Under the pieces are notes generated by a model that saw only the letters and a program-made list of their open reading frames with translations, was not told where the DNA came from and ran no database searches. From Paludibacteraceae bacterium (GTDB lineage Bacteria > Bacteroidota > Bacteroidia > Bacteroidales > Paludibacteraceae): a DNA stretch of 64,000 bases. The DNA is taken from assembly GCA_024401475.1 (NCBI GenBank), contig JAKSKZ010000006.1, forward strand, positions 44,311 through 108,310, in the 5' to 3' direction. The translations under genes and the position numbers were made by a program. Below are positions 18,114 through 26,685 of this stretch, piece by piece (position 1 is the first letter of the stretch; every line of letters begins with the position of its first letter).

Positions 18114-18348
18114 GTTCAAATTTAACACAATAGCACTCTTTACTACCGATAATCAAAAGATGGTGGACTTCTATTGCAACATCTTTGCCTTCGTTCGTAT
18201 GCCATACATACTCGCTCTTGCTATTTTGTGCATAGATGGAATACTTGCCGTTTGTTCTATGCCTCACAATCCGTTTGCGTGGGTTATATTGGCTTTGGCG
18301 GTTGGGTTGGTGTTTACGAATGTTACAAGCGTTCGTGGTCTTGCATAA
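18106..18348 (+). pseudogene. Chimeric remnant: VOC/glyoxalase N-terminus joined to a membrane-protein end
   Basis: An 80-codon frame starting in an ATGAGTAG overlap with the zinc-ribbon gene. The first ~28 residues (FNTIALFTTDNQKMVDFYCN) match the opening strand and helix of VOC/glyoxalase-fold proteins. After about residue 30 the sequence becomes two hydrophobic helices (ILALAILCIDGILAV and FAWVILALAVGLVF) unlike any VOC protein. The simplest reading is a deletion that joined a truncated VOC gene to the 3' end of a membrane-protein gene. It might be translated by coupling but is unlikely to keep VOC activity. Confidence 0.55.
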
Positions 18349-18370
18349 CGCTAATAACACAAATACAAAA

Positions 18371-18400
18371 AAAGCGGGAACCCTCAGGATTCCCGCTTTT
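18371..18400 (-). terminator. Bidirectional terminator between the VOC remnant and nifJ
   Basis: AAAGCGGGAA and TTCCCGCTTT form a strong stem with a 10-base loop. T-runs follow on the minus strand and A-runs precede it on the plus strand, so it can serve both convergent units. Confidence 0.85.
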
Positions 18401-18421
18401 CCTATTTAGATGAACTGTTTA

Positions 18422-21400
18422 TTAATACTCCATCTTAGTCATACGAACGTATGATTGATAACGTTTCTTAGCCATCTCCTCAGATGCGTTGAACAACTCT
18501 TGAGCTTCAGCAGGGAATTGCTTCATTACAGATGCGTAACGAACCTCACCCTTCAAGAAGTCTTGGAACTTGCTGTAATCAGGCTCCTTAGAATCCAATG
18601 TGAATGGGTTCTTGCCCTCAGCCTCCAATGCAGGGTTGAATCTCCACAAGTGCCAGTAACCGCACTCAACAGCCTTAGCCTCCTCAGCTTGAGCTTTACC
18701 CATACCAGCCTTCAAACCGTGGTTGATACATGGTGCGTATGCGATAACCAATGATGGACCGTCGTATGCCTCAGCCTCCTTGATTGCCTTCAAGCATTGA
18801 GCTTGGTTAGCACCCATAGCGATCTGAGCAACATATACATATCCGTAAGTAGTTGCGATCATACCCAAATCCTTCTTGCGAACTCTCTTACCAGATGCAG
18901 CGAACTTAGCGATTGCACCAAGAGGAGTAGCCTTAGAAGATTGACCACCTGTATTTGAGTAAACCTCAGTATCCAATACCAAGATGTTGACGTTCTTACC
19001 AGAAGCGATAACGTGATCCAAACCTCCGTAACCGATATCGTAAGATGCACCGTCACCACCGATGATCCATTGAGAACGCTTAACCATATAGCCAGTCAAC
19101 TCTGCCAATTGCTTGCAGTGGTTGCACTTGCTCTTGCCAGCCTCAACCATAGGGATGATCTTCTCTGTGATCTCTTGAGCCTTCTCAGCATCGTCCTTGT
19201 TCTCCAACCAAGCCTTGAACAACTCCTTAGCCTCAGCTGGAGTGCAGTCTGAAGCGATAGCGTCGTTCATGATAGCCTCGATTCTTGCACGCATCTTCTC
19301 GTTAGCCAATTCCATACCCAAACCGAACTCGCAGAAGTCCTCGAACAAAGAGTTAGCCCAAGCTGGACCTTGACCCTTCTCGTTAGTAGTATAAGGAGTT
19401 GATGGAATAGAACCAGAGTAGATAGAAGAACATCCAGTTGCGTTGGCTACGATTTGACGGTTACCGAACAATTGAGAGAGCAACTTAACGTATGGAGTCT
19501 CACCACAACCAGAGCAAGCACCAGAGAACTCGAACAATGGAGTAGCGAATTGAGAATTCTTAGGGTTAGCAGTGATGTCAACCAAACCTTGCTTGCTTGA
19601 TACCTTCTTAACACCATATTCCCAGTTTGCAGCCTCAACAGCAGTTGATGCAGCCTCAGGGTCGAATGCAACCATCTTAAGAGCTTGCTTGCCCTTCTCA
19701 GGGTTGTTACCCAAACATACGTCAACACAGTTACCGCAACCCAAGCAGTCCATAACGCCAACTTGCATACGGAACTTCATGCCCTTCATAGCAGCAGGAG
19801 CCTTCATCTCGATCATCTCGCCGTTCATGCCCTTAGCCTCTTCGTCGTTCATGACGATTGGACGGATACATGCGTGAGGACAAACGAATGCACAGTTGTT
19901 ACATTGAACACAGTCAGCAGCATTCCAAGCAGGAACGAATGCAGATACACCACGCTTCTCGTAAGCAGCAGTACCTGCAGGCCACTCACCATCCTCGATG
20001 CCCTTGAATGCAGAAACTGGCAACAAGTCACCGTTTTGTGCATTGATAGGACGAACAACCTTGTTGATGAATTCTGGATCGTTGTTAGCAGCAGCCTTGT
20101 CGTCAGCAAGGTTAGCCCATGCTGGATCTACAGCCAATTGCTTGTACTCACCACCGCGGTCAACAGCAGCGTAGTTCTTGTTTACAACATCCTCACCCTT
20201 CTTACCGAATGACTTAACGATGAACTTCTTCATTTGCTCAACAGCCAACTCAGTAGGGATAACGCCTGTGATACGGAAGAATGCAGATTGAAGCACAGTG
20301 TTAGTTCTGTTACCCAAACCGATCTCTTGCGCGATCTTAGTTGCGTTGATGTAGTAAACAGTGATATTGTTTTGTGCGAAATATCTCTTTACATTGTTTG
20401 GCAGGTTCTTAACCAACTCCTCGCCATCCCAAATAGTGTTCAAAAGGAATGTACCATTCTTACGAAGACCACGAGTTACATCGTACATCTTCAAGTAAGC
20501 TTGAACGTGGCATGCTACGAAGTTAGGAGTAGTTACCAAATATGTTGAACGGATTTGGTTGTCACCGAAACGCAAGTGAGAGCAAGTGAAACCTCCTGAC
20601 TTCTTAGAGTCGTATGAGAAGTATGCTTGGCAGTACTTGTTAGTGTTGTCACCGATGATCTTGATTGAGTTCTTGTTAGCACCTACAGTACCATCAGCAC
20701 CCAAACCGAAGAACTTAGCCTCGAACATGCCGTCACCAGAAACAGCGATCTCCTCCTTCTTAGGAAGTGAAGTGAAGGTAACGTCATCAACGATACCTAC
20801 TGTGAAGTGGTGCTTAGGCTCGTTCATTGCAGCGTTCTCGTAAACTGAGATCATCTGAGCTGGAGTTGTGTCGTTTGATCCAAGACCGTAACGACCAGCG
20901 ATAATCTTAGGAGCGTTCTTAACACCGTTGTAAGACTCGCATACATCCAAATACAAAGGATCACCGTTTGCACCTGGCTCCTTAGTTCTGTCAAGAACTG
21001 TCAATACCTTACAAGTTGAAGGAACGGCAGCCAACAAGTGCTTAGTTGAGAATGGACGGAACAAGTGAACAGCAACCAAACCAACCTTCTTGCCTTGCTT
21101 AGTCAAGTAGTCGATAGTCTCGCGGATACACTCTGTAACAGAACCCATAGCAACGATAACGTACTCTGCGTCCTTCGCTCCGTAGTAGTCGAACAAGTTG
21201 TACTCGCGACCAGTAATCTTAGAGATCTCCTTCATGTAGTTCTCTACGATTGCAGGCACGTTGTTGTACAATGTGTTGCAAGACTCACGGTGAGTAAAGA
21301 ATGTATCTGGGTTCTCTGCCATACCACGCATTACTGGGTGGAGTGGAGAAAGTGCACGTTGACGGAACTCAGCCAACTTCTCTTGGTCGATAAGTGGAGC

Positions 21401-21979
21401 TAGGTCGTCGTTCTCAAGCATCTCGATCTTTTGGATCTCGTGTGATGTACGGAATCCGTCGAAGAAGTTCAAGAAAGGAACTTGGCTCTTGATTGTAGAA
21501 AGGTGAGCAACACCTGCAAGATCCATAACCTCTTGTACAGAACCTTCAGCCAACATAGCAAAACCTGTTTGACGGCAAGCGTAAACGTCTTGGTGGTCAC
21601 CGAAGATACACAATGTGTGAGAAGCAATTGTACGAGCAGATACGTGGAATACTGCTGGCATCTTCTCCGCTGCGATCTTGTACATGTTAGGGATCATCAA
21701 CAACAATCCTTGAGAAGCAGTGTAAGTAGATGTCAAAGCACCTGCTTGGATTGCACCGTGAACTGCACCTGCAGCTCCTGCCTCTGACTGCATCTCTGTT
21801 ACAGAAACAGTCTCACCGAAAATGTTCTTTCTACCTGCTGCTGCCCACTCATCTACGTATTCTGCCATAGTAGATGAAGGAGTGATAGGGTAGATACAAG
21901 CACATTCGCTGAACATATATGAAATATGTGCAGCGGCTTGATTACCATCACAAGTGATGAATTTCTTTTCTTTAGCCAT
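18422..21979 (-). CDS. nifJ: Pyruvate:ferredoxin (flavodoxin) oxidoreductase, single-chain
   Basis: A 1185-residue homodimeric enzyme that converts pyruvate + CoA to acetyl-CoA + CO2 and reduces ferredoxin, central to anaerobic pyruvate metabolism. All domains are in one chain in the usual order: domain I (ACIYPITPSSTMAEYVDEW), domain III gamma-like (GLGADGTVGANKNSIKII), a two-cluster ferredoxin domain (CVQCNNCAFVCPHAC near residue 696 and CLGCGNCVDVC near residue 743), and the thiamine-diphosphate domain (GCSSIYSGSIPSTPY; GGDGASYDIGYGG; DTEVYSNTGGQSSKAT). The length is normal. Codon bias is very strong, as for an abundant protein. Confidence 0.97.
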   Translation of the reverse strand: MAKEKKFITCDGNQAAAHISYMFSECACIYPITPSSTMAEYVDEWAAAGRKNIFGETVSVTEMQSEAGAAGAVHGAIQAGALTSTYTASQGLLLMIPNMYKIAAEKMPAVFHVSARTIASHTLCIFGDHQDVYACRQTGFAMLAEGSVQEVMDLAGVAHLSTIKSQVPFLNFFDGFRTSHEIQKIEMLENDDLAPLIDQEKLAEFRQRALSPLHPVMRGMAENPDTFFTHRESCNTLYNNVPAIVENYMKEISKITGREYNLFDYYGAKDAEYVIVAMGSVTECIRETIDYLTKQGKKVGLVAVHLFRPFSTKHLLAAVPSTCKVLTVLDRTKEPGANGDPLYLDVCESYNGVKNAPKIIAGRYGLGSNDTTPAQMISVYENAAMNEPKHHFTVGIVDDVTFTSLPKKEEIAVSGDGMFEAKFFGLGADGTVGANKNSIKIIGDNTNKYCQAYFSYDSKKSGGFTCSHLRFGDNQIRSTYLVTTPNFVACHVQAYLKMYDVTRGLRKNGTFLLNTIWDGEELVKNLPNNVKRYFAQNNITVYYINATKIAQEIGLGNRTNTVLQSAFFRITGVIPTELAVEQMKKFIVKSFGKKGEDVVNKNYAAVDRGGEYKQLAVDPAWANLADDKAAANNDPEFINKVVRPINAQNGDLLPVSAFKGIEDGEWPAGTAAYEKRGVSAFVPAWNAADCVQCNNCAFVCPHACIRPIVMNDEEAKGMNGEMIEMKAPAAMKGMKFRMQVGVMDCLGCGNCVDVCLGNNPEKGKQALKMVAFDPEAASTAVEAANWEYGVKKVSSKQGLVDITANPKNSQFATPLFEFSGACSGCGETPYVKLLSQLFGNRQIVANATGCSSIYSGSIPSTPYTTNEKGQGPAWANSLFEDFCEFGLGMELANEKMRARIEAIMNDAIASDCTPAEAKELFKAWLENKDDAEKAQEITEKIIPMVEAGKSKCNHCKQLAELTGYMVKRSQWIIGGDGASYDIGYGGLDHVIASGKNVNILVLDTEVYSNTGGQSSKATPLGAIAKFAASGKRVRKKDLGMIATTYGYVYVAQIAMGANQAQCLKAIKEAEAYDGPSLVIAYAPCINHGLKAGMGKAQAEEAKAVECGYWHLWRFNPALEAEGKNPFTLDSKEPDYSKFQDFLKGEVRYASVMKQFPAEAQELFNASEEMAKKRYQSYVRMTKMEY

Positions 21980-22049
21980 AATTTATCTTATATATATAAA
22001 ATAGAAAAATTCTATATCGATTTTGCTATCTGAATGTAGCAATTTCGGG

Positions 22050-22057
22050 CAAATTTA
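22050..22057 (-). promoter_or_regulatory. -7 promoter element of nifJ
   Basis: The minus strand reads TAAATTTG, a match to TAnnTTTG, about 70 bases upstream of the nifJ start, implying a leader of roughly 60 bases. The -33 region (ATATTTC) is only partly similar to TTTG. Confidence 0.5.
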
Positions 22058-22247
22058 GTATTTTATTTTTGAAATATGGTAAGAAATCAGTTGTAATTTA
22101 TTGACATTTTAGGCAAAAATAACCTTGCTCATAGTTCTTCGTTGCTGCTACTTTTCTTTCTGCAAAAATAATGTTTGTGGCAAAGCTTGGGTTCTTTTTC
22201 AAATGCAATGATTAGAGGGGGCGTTTTTTCAGAATCGTCACTCGATT

Positions 22248-23435
22248 TTAATAAATCAGACCGAAAAGCCATAGCGGAATTTTGTTTCCCTCTCCTGTCG
22301 TTATGCCATCTACGGCGACGTAGTCTGCTTTGTTTTTCCTCCTTTTTTCTATGTTCTCAGTTTGTATGTCAAAACTAATTTTTCCATCAATAAGGAAGTG
22401 GCAATTTTTCCCGCCTGAATATAGCTCGTGTTTTCTTATGACTGTATTATAGAAAAAGGTCTCTTTAACCGATTGGTCTGCAATCTGCACTGGCCAAAAT
22501 GCGTAAACAAGGTTGGGGTTGTGAAGGTAAACCTTTTCGGGTTTCTTCGTCACATCATCCCCTTCTTTATATAAAATATTGAGAAGACGAGCTTCTTTCA
22601 GATACTTCATATAGTTCATGACAGTGGCACGAGAAGTCTGTATATCTGCACTTAATTGGCTGACATTGGGCGAACTGGGCTCGTTGTTGGCCAATTGGTA
22701 TAGGAGCTTTCTGATTTTTGGAAGATAGCTCAACTCTATTTGTTTTAAAAGCAGTATGTCGATCTCCAATGTTATGTTAATCGTCTTCAGAAGATTTTCC
22801 GTATAGTTGCTCTTTTCTAAGAAAAAAGGGTAGTATCCGTGGTGCAGATAATCATTGAAGTAATCTAACGGATTTACTTTTTTTAGAATAGTGTCGCATA
22901 TCTCGGCATGGCCGTTAAGCATTTCGTCTAAAGAGTAAGGACGGATGTTTGTGCCTGCCATTAAATTGAGGTATTCTCGAAATGAAAAACCACGTAGTAT
23001 ATAAGAGGTTACGCATCCCCTCAATTCGGGATTTTCTTCCTTCAATCGCATGATGGAAGAACCTGTGAATATGATTTTTAAATCCAGAAAGTGGTCGTAG
23101 CAATAGCGTAGTTCTTTGCTCCAATCTGGGTATTTGAAAATTTGGTCGAGAAGCAAGACTTTTCCACCTTGTTTTCTAAAACTGTCCGCAAAATCAACGA
23201 GTGTGGTTTGCGTAAAGTAAAAGTTGTTGAGGTTGATGTATAGGCATTGTCTGTCTGTCCCGAAATTCTCTTTCGCGTAGCTTAGCAAAAAGGTGGTTTT
23301 TCCCACGCCACGGCTTCCTTTTATGCCAATAAGTCGGTGGCTCCAGTCAATTTCGTCCATAAGAAGACGTCGGACTGGGGCATTGGTGTGCTCTACCAAA
23401 TATTCATGTACTTTGTAAAATGCATCCAATGTCAT
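22248..23435 (-). CDS. AAA_14/DUF4143-type ATPase
   Basis: A 395-residue protein from the ATG at 23435 (MTLDAFYKVHEYL); an upstream in-frame ATG at 23504 gives an unlikely 23-residue extension. The P-loop is IKGSRGVGKTT (about residues 38-48). The Walker B region reads KVLLLDQIFKYPDW, with Gln where this family usually has Glu. FTGSSIMRL is the sensor-1-like segment. A winged-helix-like part (about 250-310) is followed by a C-terminal nuclease-like DUF4143-type region (HLLIDGKISF...KADYVAVDG). Such proteins are common, mobile and of unproven role; DNA- or toxin-related functions have been suggested. Confidence 0.85.
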   Translation of the reverse strand: MTLDAFYKVHEYLVEHTNAPVRRLLMDEIDWSHRLIGIKGSRGVGKTTFLLSYAKENFGTDRQCLYINLNNFYFTQTTLVDFADSFRKQGGKVLLLDQIFKYPDWSKELRYCYDHFLDLKIIFTGSSIMRLKEENPELRGCVTSYILRGFSFREYLNLMAGTNIRPYSLDEMLNGHAEICDTILKKVNPLDYFNDYLHHGYYPFFLEKSNYTENLLKTINITLEIDILLLKQIELSYLPKIRKLLYQLANNEPSSPNVSQLSADIQTSRATVMNYMKYLKEARLLNILYKEGDDVTKKPEKVYLHNPNLVYAFWPVQIADQSVKETFFYNTVIRKHELYSGGKNCHFLIDGKISFDIQTENIEKRRKNKADYVAVDGITTGEGNKIPLWLFGLIY

Positions 23436-23597
23436 AACTCTCGCTAATATCTCTATTCGCAAAGATAAAGTTTCTCTAATCATTACGCAAGTAAAAAATA
23501 ACAAATCGTTGTAGATTAAGTTCTTATAATAAAAAGAGGGTGGGGACGTGCACGGAAAGTGGAACTTTTGTCGGCTAATGCTTTACAAACTTGATTC

Positions 23598-23708
23598 TCA
23601 AATACGCCAAATGAGTAAGGAAATCTTTCCGATTCTGGAAAACACTTTGTCCGACCATTTGAGATCCGCGCTGATCTCTTTTACTTGTGTTATTGTATCT
23701 ATGCCCAT
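23598..23708 (-). CDS. Small hypothetical ORF (36 aa)
   Basis: The minus strand encodes a 36-residue frame (MGIDTITQVKEISADLKWSD..., ending LLIWRI) preceded by AAGGTGAAGAAA, a weak ribosome-binding site. The composition is protein-like, and it follows the 42-residue small gene on the same strand, beyond a hairpin. The opposite strand has a 48-codon frame over 23578-23724 that looks less natural. It may be the truncated start of a longer protein. Confidence 0.35.
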   Translation of the reverse strand: MGIDTITQVKEISADLKWSDKVFSRIGKISLLIWRI

Positions 23709-23742
23709 TTTCTTCACCTTGTAAGTAAGGTAGATAAATAGA

Positions 23743-23766
23743 AGGGGCGGATTATCTCCGCCCTTA
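23743..23766 (-). terminator. GC-rich hairpin after the 42-residue small gene
   Basis: GGGCGGA and TCCGCCC form a perfect stem with a short TTATC-type loop. On the minus strand it lies directly after the stop at 23768 and is followed by a weak T-rich tail (CTTCTATTTA). Confidence 0.6.
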
Positions 23767-23767
23767 T

Positions 23768-23896
23768 TCATTTGTTATTCTTCCATTTTTCAGGATCATG
23801 CTCCCACCAGCCTTTGTGGTTCCTCTTGTCTTCTTTGTCGACAAATATTATCCTGTACGCTATGTACAGCATAAGAACAGCACCTATCACACTCAT
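23768..23896 (-). CDS. Small membrane protein (42 aa)
   Basis: A 42-residue ORF too short for ordinary gene calling. It has an excellent ribosome-binding site, AGGAGG, 7 bases before the ATG. Residues 2-19 (VIGAVLMLYIAYRIIFV) form one membrane helix. The rest is a charged, tryptophan-rich tail (DKEDKRNHKGWWEHDPEKW). A GC-rich hairpin follows the stop directly. I do not recognise a family, but the Shine-Dalgarno, composition and hairpin together make it likely to be a real single-pass small protein. Confidence 0.65.
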   Translation of the reverse strand: MSVIGAVLMLYIAYRIIFVDKEDKRNHKGWWEHDPEKWKNNK

Positions 23897-23953
23897 ATTC
23901 GGTCCTCCTGAATTTTTTTATGAAGATAAGGGTTTAAATATTAATTTCCAAAT

Positions 23954-24087
23954 ATGGCGGACAACGTAGTATCGTACAGAATAGACCTTCAGGACAACGC
24001 TCGTCCATGATGGGGAACTTTGAGAATGCATTAAAGCTGCCCACAAAGACCACAATTTTGATTCCAACAAAAGGGTTCTACGAATAA
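23954..24087 (+). pseudogene. Frameshifted fragment, possibly N-terminus of a phage tail tape-measure-like protein
   Basis: From ATG 23954 the frame reads MADNVVSYRIDLQDNA, then hits a stop. A one-base frame change restores an open sequence SSMMGNFENALKLPTKTT and on to a stop at 24087. The opening VVSYRIDLQDNASSMM-like pattern resembles the start of tail tape-measure proteins. The fragment is only about 44 codons and nothing phage-like remains downstream. Confidence 0.35.
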
Positions 24088-24096
24088 CGGGTGCAG

Positions 24097-24249
24097 TCAA
24101 TAGGATTCAGGTCGGGTGACTCCGTGATACTTACAAACAAGCTCATCGTCCGTTGTCACGCTCTTGACATATTTGGAGAACTCCTCCATTAGGGTTCCGT
24201 CGTATTCGAGATGAAGCCTTAAAATTTTAGTTTTTGGGATGTTGTATGT
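24097..24249 (-). pseudogene. Orphan C-terminal gene fragment
   Basis: The minus strand has about 50 sense codons ending in a TGA at 24097-24099, including LHLEYDGTLMEEFSKYVKSV and DDELVCKYHGVTRPESY. It reads like the end of a real soluble protein, but the frame is closed upstream by TAA and has no clear start (an internal ATG gives MEEFSKYV). It lies between the tape-measure-like fragment and the T6SS promoter, in a patch of debris. Confidence 0.35.
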
Positions 24250-24300
24250 TTAATGTTTTCAAATGATTATGAAAATTGTTTTAAAATTTTTAATTTATCA

Positions 24301-24333
24301 TTTGCATATTTGATTGTTTTTGTTGTAATTTTG
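24301..24333 (+). promoter_or_regulatory. Candidate promoter of the T6SS operon
   Basis: TTTG at 24301-24304 is followed 21 bases later by TAATTTTG (24326-24333), a match to TAnnTTTG. This lies in the AT-rich region about 100 bases upstream of tssE, the first gene of the long T6SS array. Confidence 0.5.
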
Positions 24334-24436
24334 TCATCGTTATCTACAATTGTTTTGATTTAGTAGATACTTGTTTGTTTGAAGAACAATTGGGAATGGG
24401 TGTTTTGCTTGCGTCTTTCCCCCTTATTTTGAAGTT

Positions 24437-24880
24437 ATGAGTGAACGTTATTACAAGATTCCGTTCGATTTTGGAATGTTGTTAGATGCTGATCATCAGT
24501 CTGTTTTGATGTGTGATGAATTGGAATCGATAGACCAGCATATAGAACTGCTGATAATGACATATCCAGGCGAACATTATTATGACCGTAGGTTTGGAAC
24601 GGAGATTTGGGAAATGGATTTCGAAAGGATAGTTTCTCTAAATGTCTGGAAAACTCGTTTTGCAGAGTGTTTGGCCAATGCTATATCGCGATATGAAAAG
24701 CGAATCACCGATTGCCGCTATAACCTTGTCGTAGAAGATGTTCTGTTGGAAAATGGAATAGTTGACCATGTAAGTGTTAAAAAGCGGGTGGATGTCTATG
24801 TGGATGCCCTTGTGAAATCCACGGAGGAGAGATGCCGATTTTTCTATACGATTTATCTTGGTCCGCTTTCAAAATTCTAA
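24437..24880 (+). CDS. tssE: T6SS baseplate protein TssE (gp25-like)
   Basis: A 147-residue GPW/gp25-family protein that joins the T6SS baseplate to the sheath. The family core is visible: an early helical part, TYPGEHYYDRRFGTEIWEMDFE (the conserved loading motif, about residues 43-64), then the alternating strands NLVVEDVLLENGI and KRVDVYVDALV. It is the first gene of the locus, with a candidate promoter about 100 bases upstream and tssF 4 bases downstream. Its divergence from proteobacterial TssE fits the T6SSiii subtype. Confidence 0.88.
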   Translation: MSERYYKIPFDFGMLLDADHQSVLMCDELESIDQHIELLIMTYPGEHYYDRRFGTEIWEMDFERIVSLNVWKTRFAECLANAISRYEKRITDCRYNLVVEDVLLENGIVDHVSVKKRVDVYVDALVKSTEERCRFFYTIYLGPLSKF

Positions 24881-24884
24881 AGCT

Positions 24885-26684
24885 ATGGAATACAATTATT
24901 GGGATAGTAAGGAGGAAATCAAGGACAGAATGATAAAAACGGCTTTGGATTTTTGGAACATCAAAAAGGTGGAGAATTTAGATCCATTCGTCCGTTTGCT
25001 AATTGAGGCTTTAGCAATGCAGTTACACCTTGTTGCTGATGACATAGCAGATATCGAAGTCCGTACGGTGAAGCGATTGAGCGAAGTGCTTTTGCCAGAG
25101 TATTATGCCGTGGCCCGACCGGCTTATGCTTTGATCCATTTGTCTCCATTGGTTGAGAATGTCTGCATTGATGTTTTATCAGGGTTTACCTTGGCAGATC
25201 CTTTCCCTGGTAGAAAAGAAAAACTGAAGTTTTCTTTTTATCCTGTTTGTCAATCATATCTGAGAAAGGCAACTGTATATTCATTGATTGTAGATGGAGA
25301 TTTTTATTCTGTTTTGCCCGACTTGAGTAAGAAACTAATTGCAAGAGGCGATAGTCGTATTGATTGTTTCAATAAGGTTTTCGTTGGTATTGATTTTGAA
25401 GGAGATAGATTTGATCTACAGAATCTTTCTTTATATGTTGATTTCCCCAATGTAGATCAGCGGAAACTCTATTTAAGTCAATTGTCTTATTGTAAATGTG
25501 CTGTTGATGGGGAAGATCTCTCCTTTGAACGCGGGGTGTTTCAGAAGAAAAATACGAAGGAAGATTGTATGTTTTCCAAAAGTATCTCGGAGGATGTAAA
25601 TTCCAGTGTGATGGAAGTTTATAATCTTAATTTTATGACATTCAATGAAGTACGAATAATCAATGCCTCTGCTAAGAGGGCTTTTCCAAAGGGCATTCCT
25701 GATATTCAGCATGTTTCTAAAAAGCCTTTGTTATGGATGGAAATCATATTTCCAACATCTTTCCCTCTCTCTATTTTGAAGGATATACAGGTTTTGTTGA
25801 ATGTTGTCCCTGTTGCGAATAAGGAGTTACATCATGAGACGAGTCTTGTGAGAAAGAGTTTCGGGGTATTGCCGTTGCCTTTATCAGAGCGTGAGTCTTT
25901 CCTTGGGATGGAGCGTGTGGAAGATGAATTTGGTAAGGTCTATAGACGAAACGGTTGGCAAGAAGGAGAATTTGCTTCTGGTTATTATTCTCTGCGGCAA
26001 GGTGGTTGCGAATCGTTCGACAAACGCGATGCAAAGGATTTTCTTTTAAGGTTGCAACACTTGTTAGAGGATGAAATGGCTGTGTTTGCTTCTTCTGAAA
26101 TTGGTCGCCACACAGAGAATCGCTATTTGATAGAGAGTTTGTTGGCGAAAATCAGTCGAGTTTCCAAACAAGTTGACGTGGGCTCAGAGCCTCTTCATTA
26201 TTTATTCGTTGATCCATCTCAAGACGCTACCTTGTTTTACGCACATTATTGGACTACTTATGGGGTTTGGGCTAATGGTATTCGTGCTGGTTTGAAACTC
26301 AATCCTCAAGAACAAATGTATGGTGAGGTGGGGCAAGCTCAATTGGTCGTTTCAACGACAGGCGGGGCGGCGATTCCTTCCGAACAGGAGAGAATAGCTC
26401 GATTTAAATATCTTTTAGGCAGTAGAGATCGTATAGTGACGAATGCCGACATTGAAAACTATTGTTATTCGGAGTTCTCTGATTGTCTGTTGGATATCCA
26501 TGTGGAGAAAGGCATAAAAGTTAGTGAAGTACCTCAAGAAGGACTTATTAGAACGATTGATGTGCATTTGGTTTTAAACAAAGATGTGGATTCTTCTCGG
26601 TCGTTGTCGATTGCAGATCGTGTATATAATGGTTTGGTGGCACGTTCACCAATGACTTTTAATTATCGTGTTTTAGTTGATTGA
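24885..26684 (+). CDS. tssF: T6SS baseplate protein TssF
   Basis: A 599-residue baseplate wedge subunit. Its N-terminal segment is typical: DPFVRLLIEALAMQ and then RLSEVLLPEYYAVARPAYAL. A large middle region is followed by a C-terminal part ending in SPMTFNYRVLVD. I chose ATG 24885 (MEYNYWDSKEEIK) rather than an upstream alternative start inside tssE, because it sits 4 bases after the tssE stop. TssE, TssF, TssG and TssK together form the wedge that docks on the membrane complex. Confidence 0.88.
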   Translation: MEYNYWDSKEEIKDRMIKTALDFWNIKKVENLDPFVRLLIEALAMQLHLVADDIADIEVRTVKRLSEVLLPEYYAVARPAYALIHLSPLVENVCIDVLSGFTLADPFPGRKEKLKFSFYPVCQSYLRKATVYSLIVDGDFYSVLPDLSKKLIARGDSRIDCFNKVFVGIDFEGDRFDLQNLSLYVDFPNVDQRKLYLSQLSYCKCAVDGEDLSFERGVFQKKNTKEDCMFSKSISEDVNSSVMEVYNLNFMTFNEVRIINASAKRAFPKGIPDIQHVSKKPLLWMEIIFPTSFPLSILKDIQVLLNVVPVANKELHHETSLVRKSFGVLPLPLSERESFLGMERVEDEFGKVYRRNGWQEGEFASGYYSLRQGGCESFDKRDAKDFLLRLQHLLEDEMAVFASSEIGRHTENRYLIESLLAKISRVSKQVDVGSEPLHYLFVDPSQDATLFYAHYWTTYGVWANGIRAGLKLNPQEQMYGEVGQAQLVVSTTGGAAIPSEQERIARFKYLLGSRDRIVTNADIENYCYSEFSDCLLDIHVEKGIKVSEVPQEGLIRTIDVHLVLNKDVDSSRSLSIADRVYNGLVARSPMTFNYRVLVD

Positions 26685-26685
26685 T

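Noticed and set aside
18174..18413. 79-codon plus-strand ORF in a second frame over the VOC/membrane chimera
   Set aside because: It runs into the bidirectional terminator and has unnatural composition; the 18106 frame is better supported.
19685..20212. 175-codon ORF opposite nifJ and other long antisense ORFs within nifJ
   Set aside because: They come from the strong codon bias of nifJ on the other strand; no start signals or family motifs are seen.
23772..23969. 65-codon plus-strand ORF opposite the 42-residue small protein
   Set aside because: The minus-strand frame has a perfect AGGAGG site and protein-like sequence; the plus-strand one lacks both.
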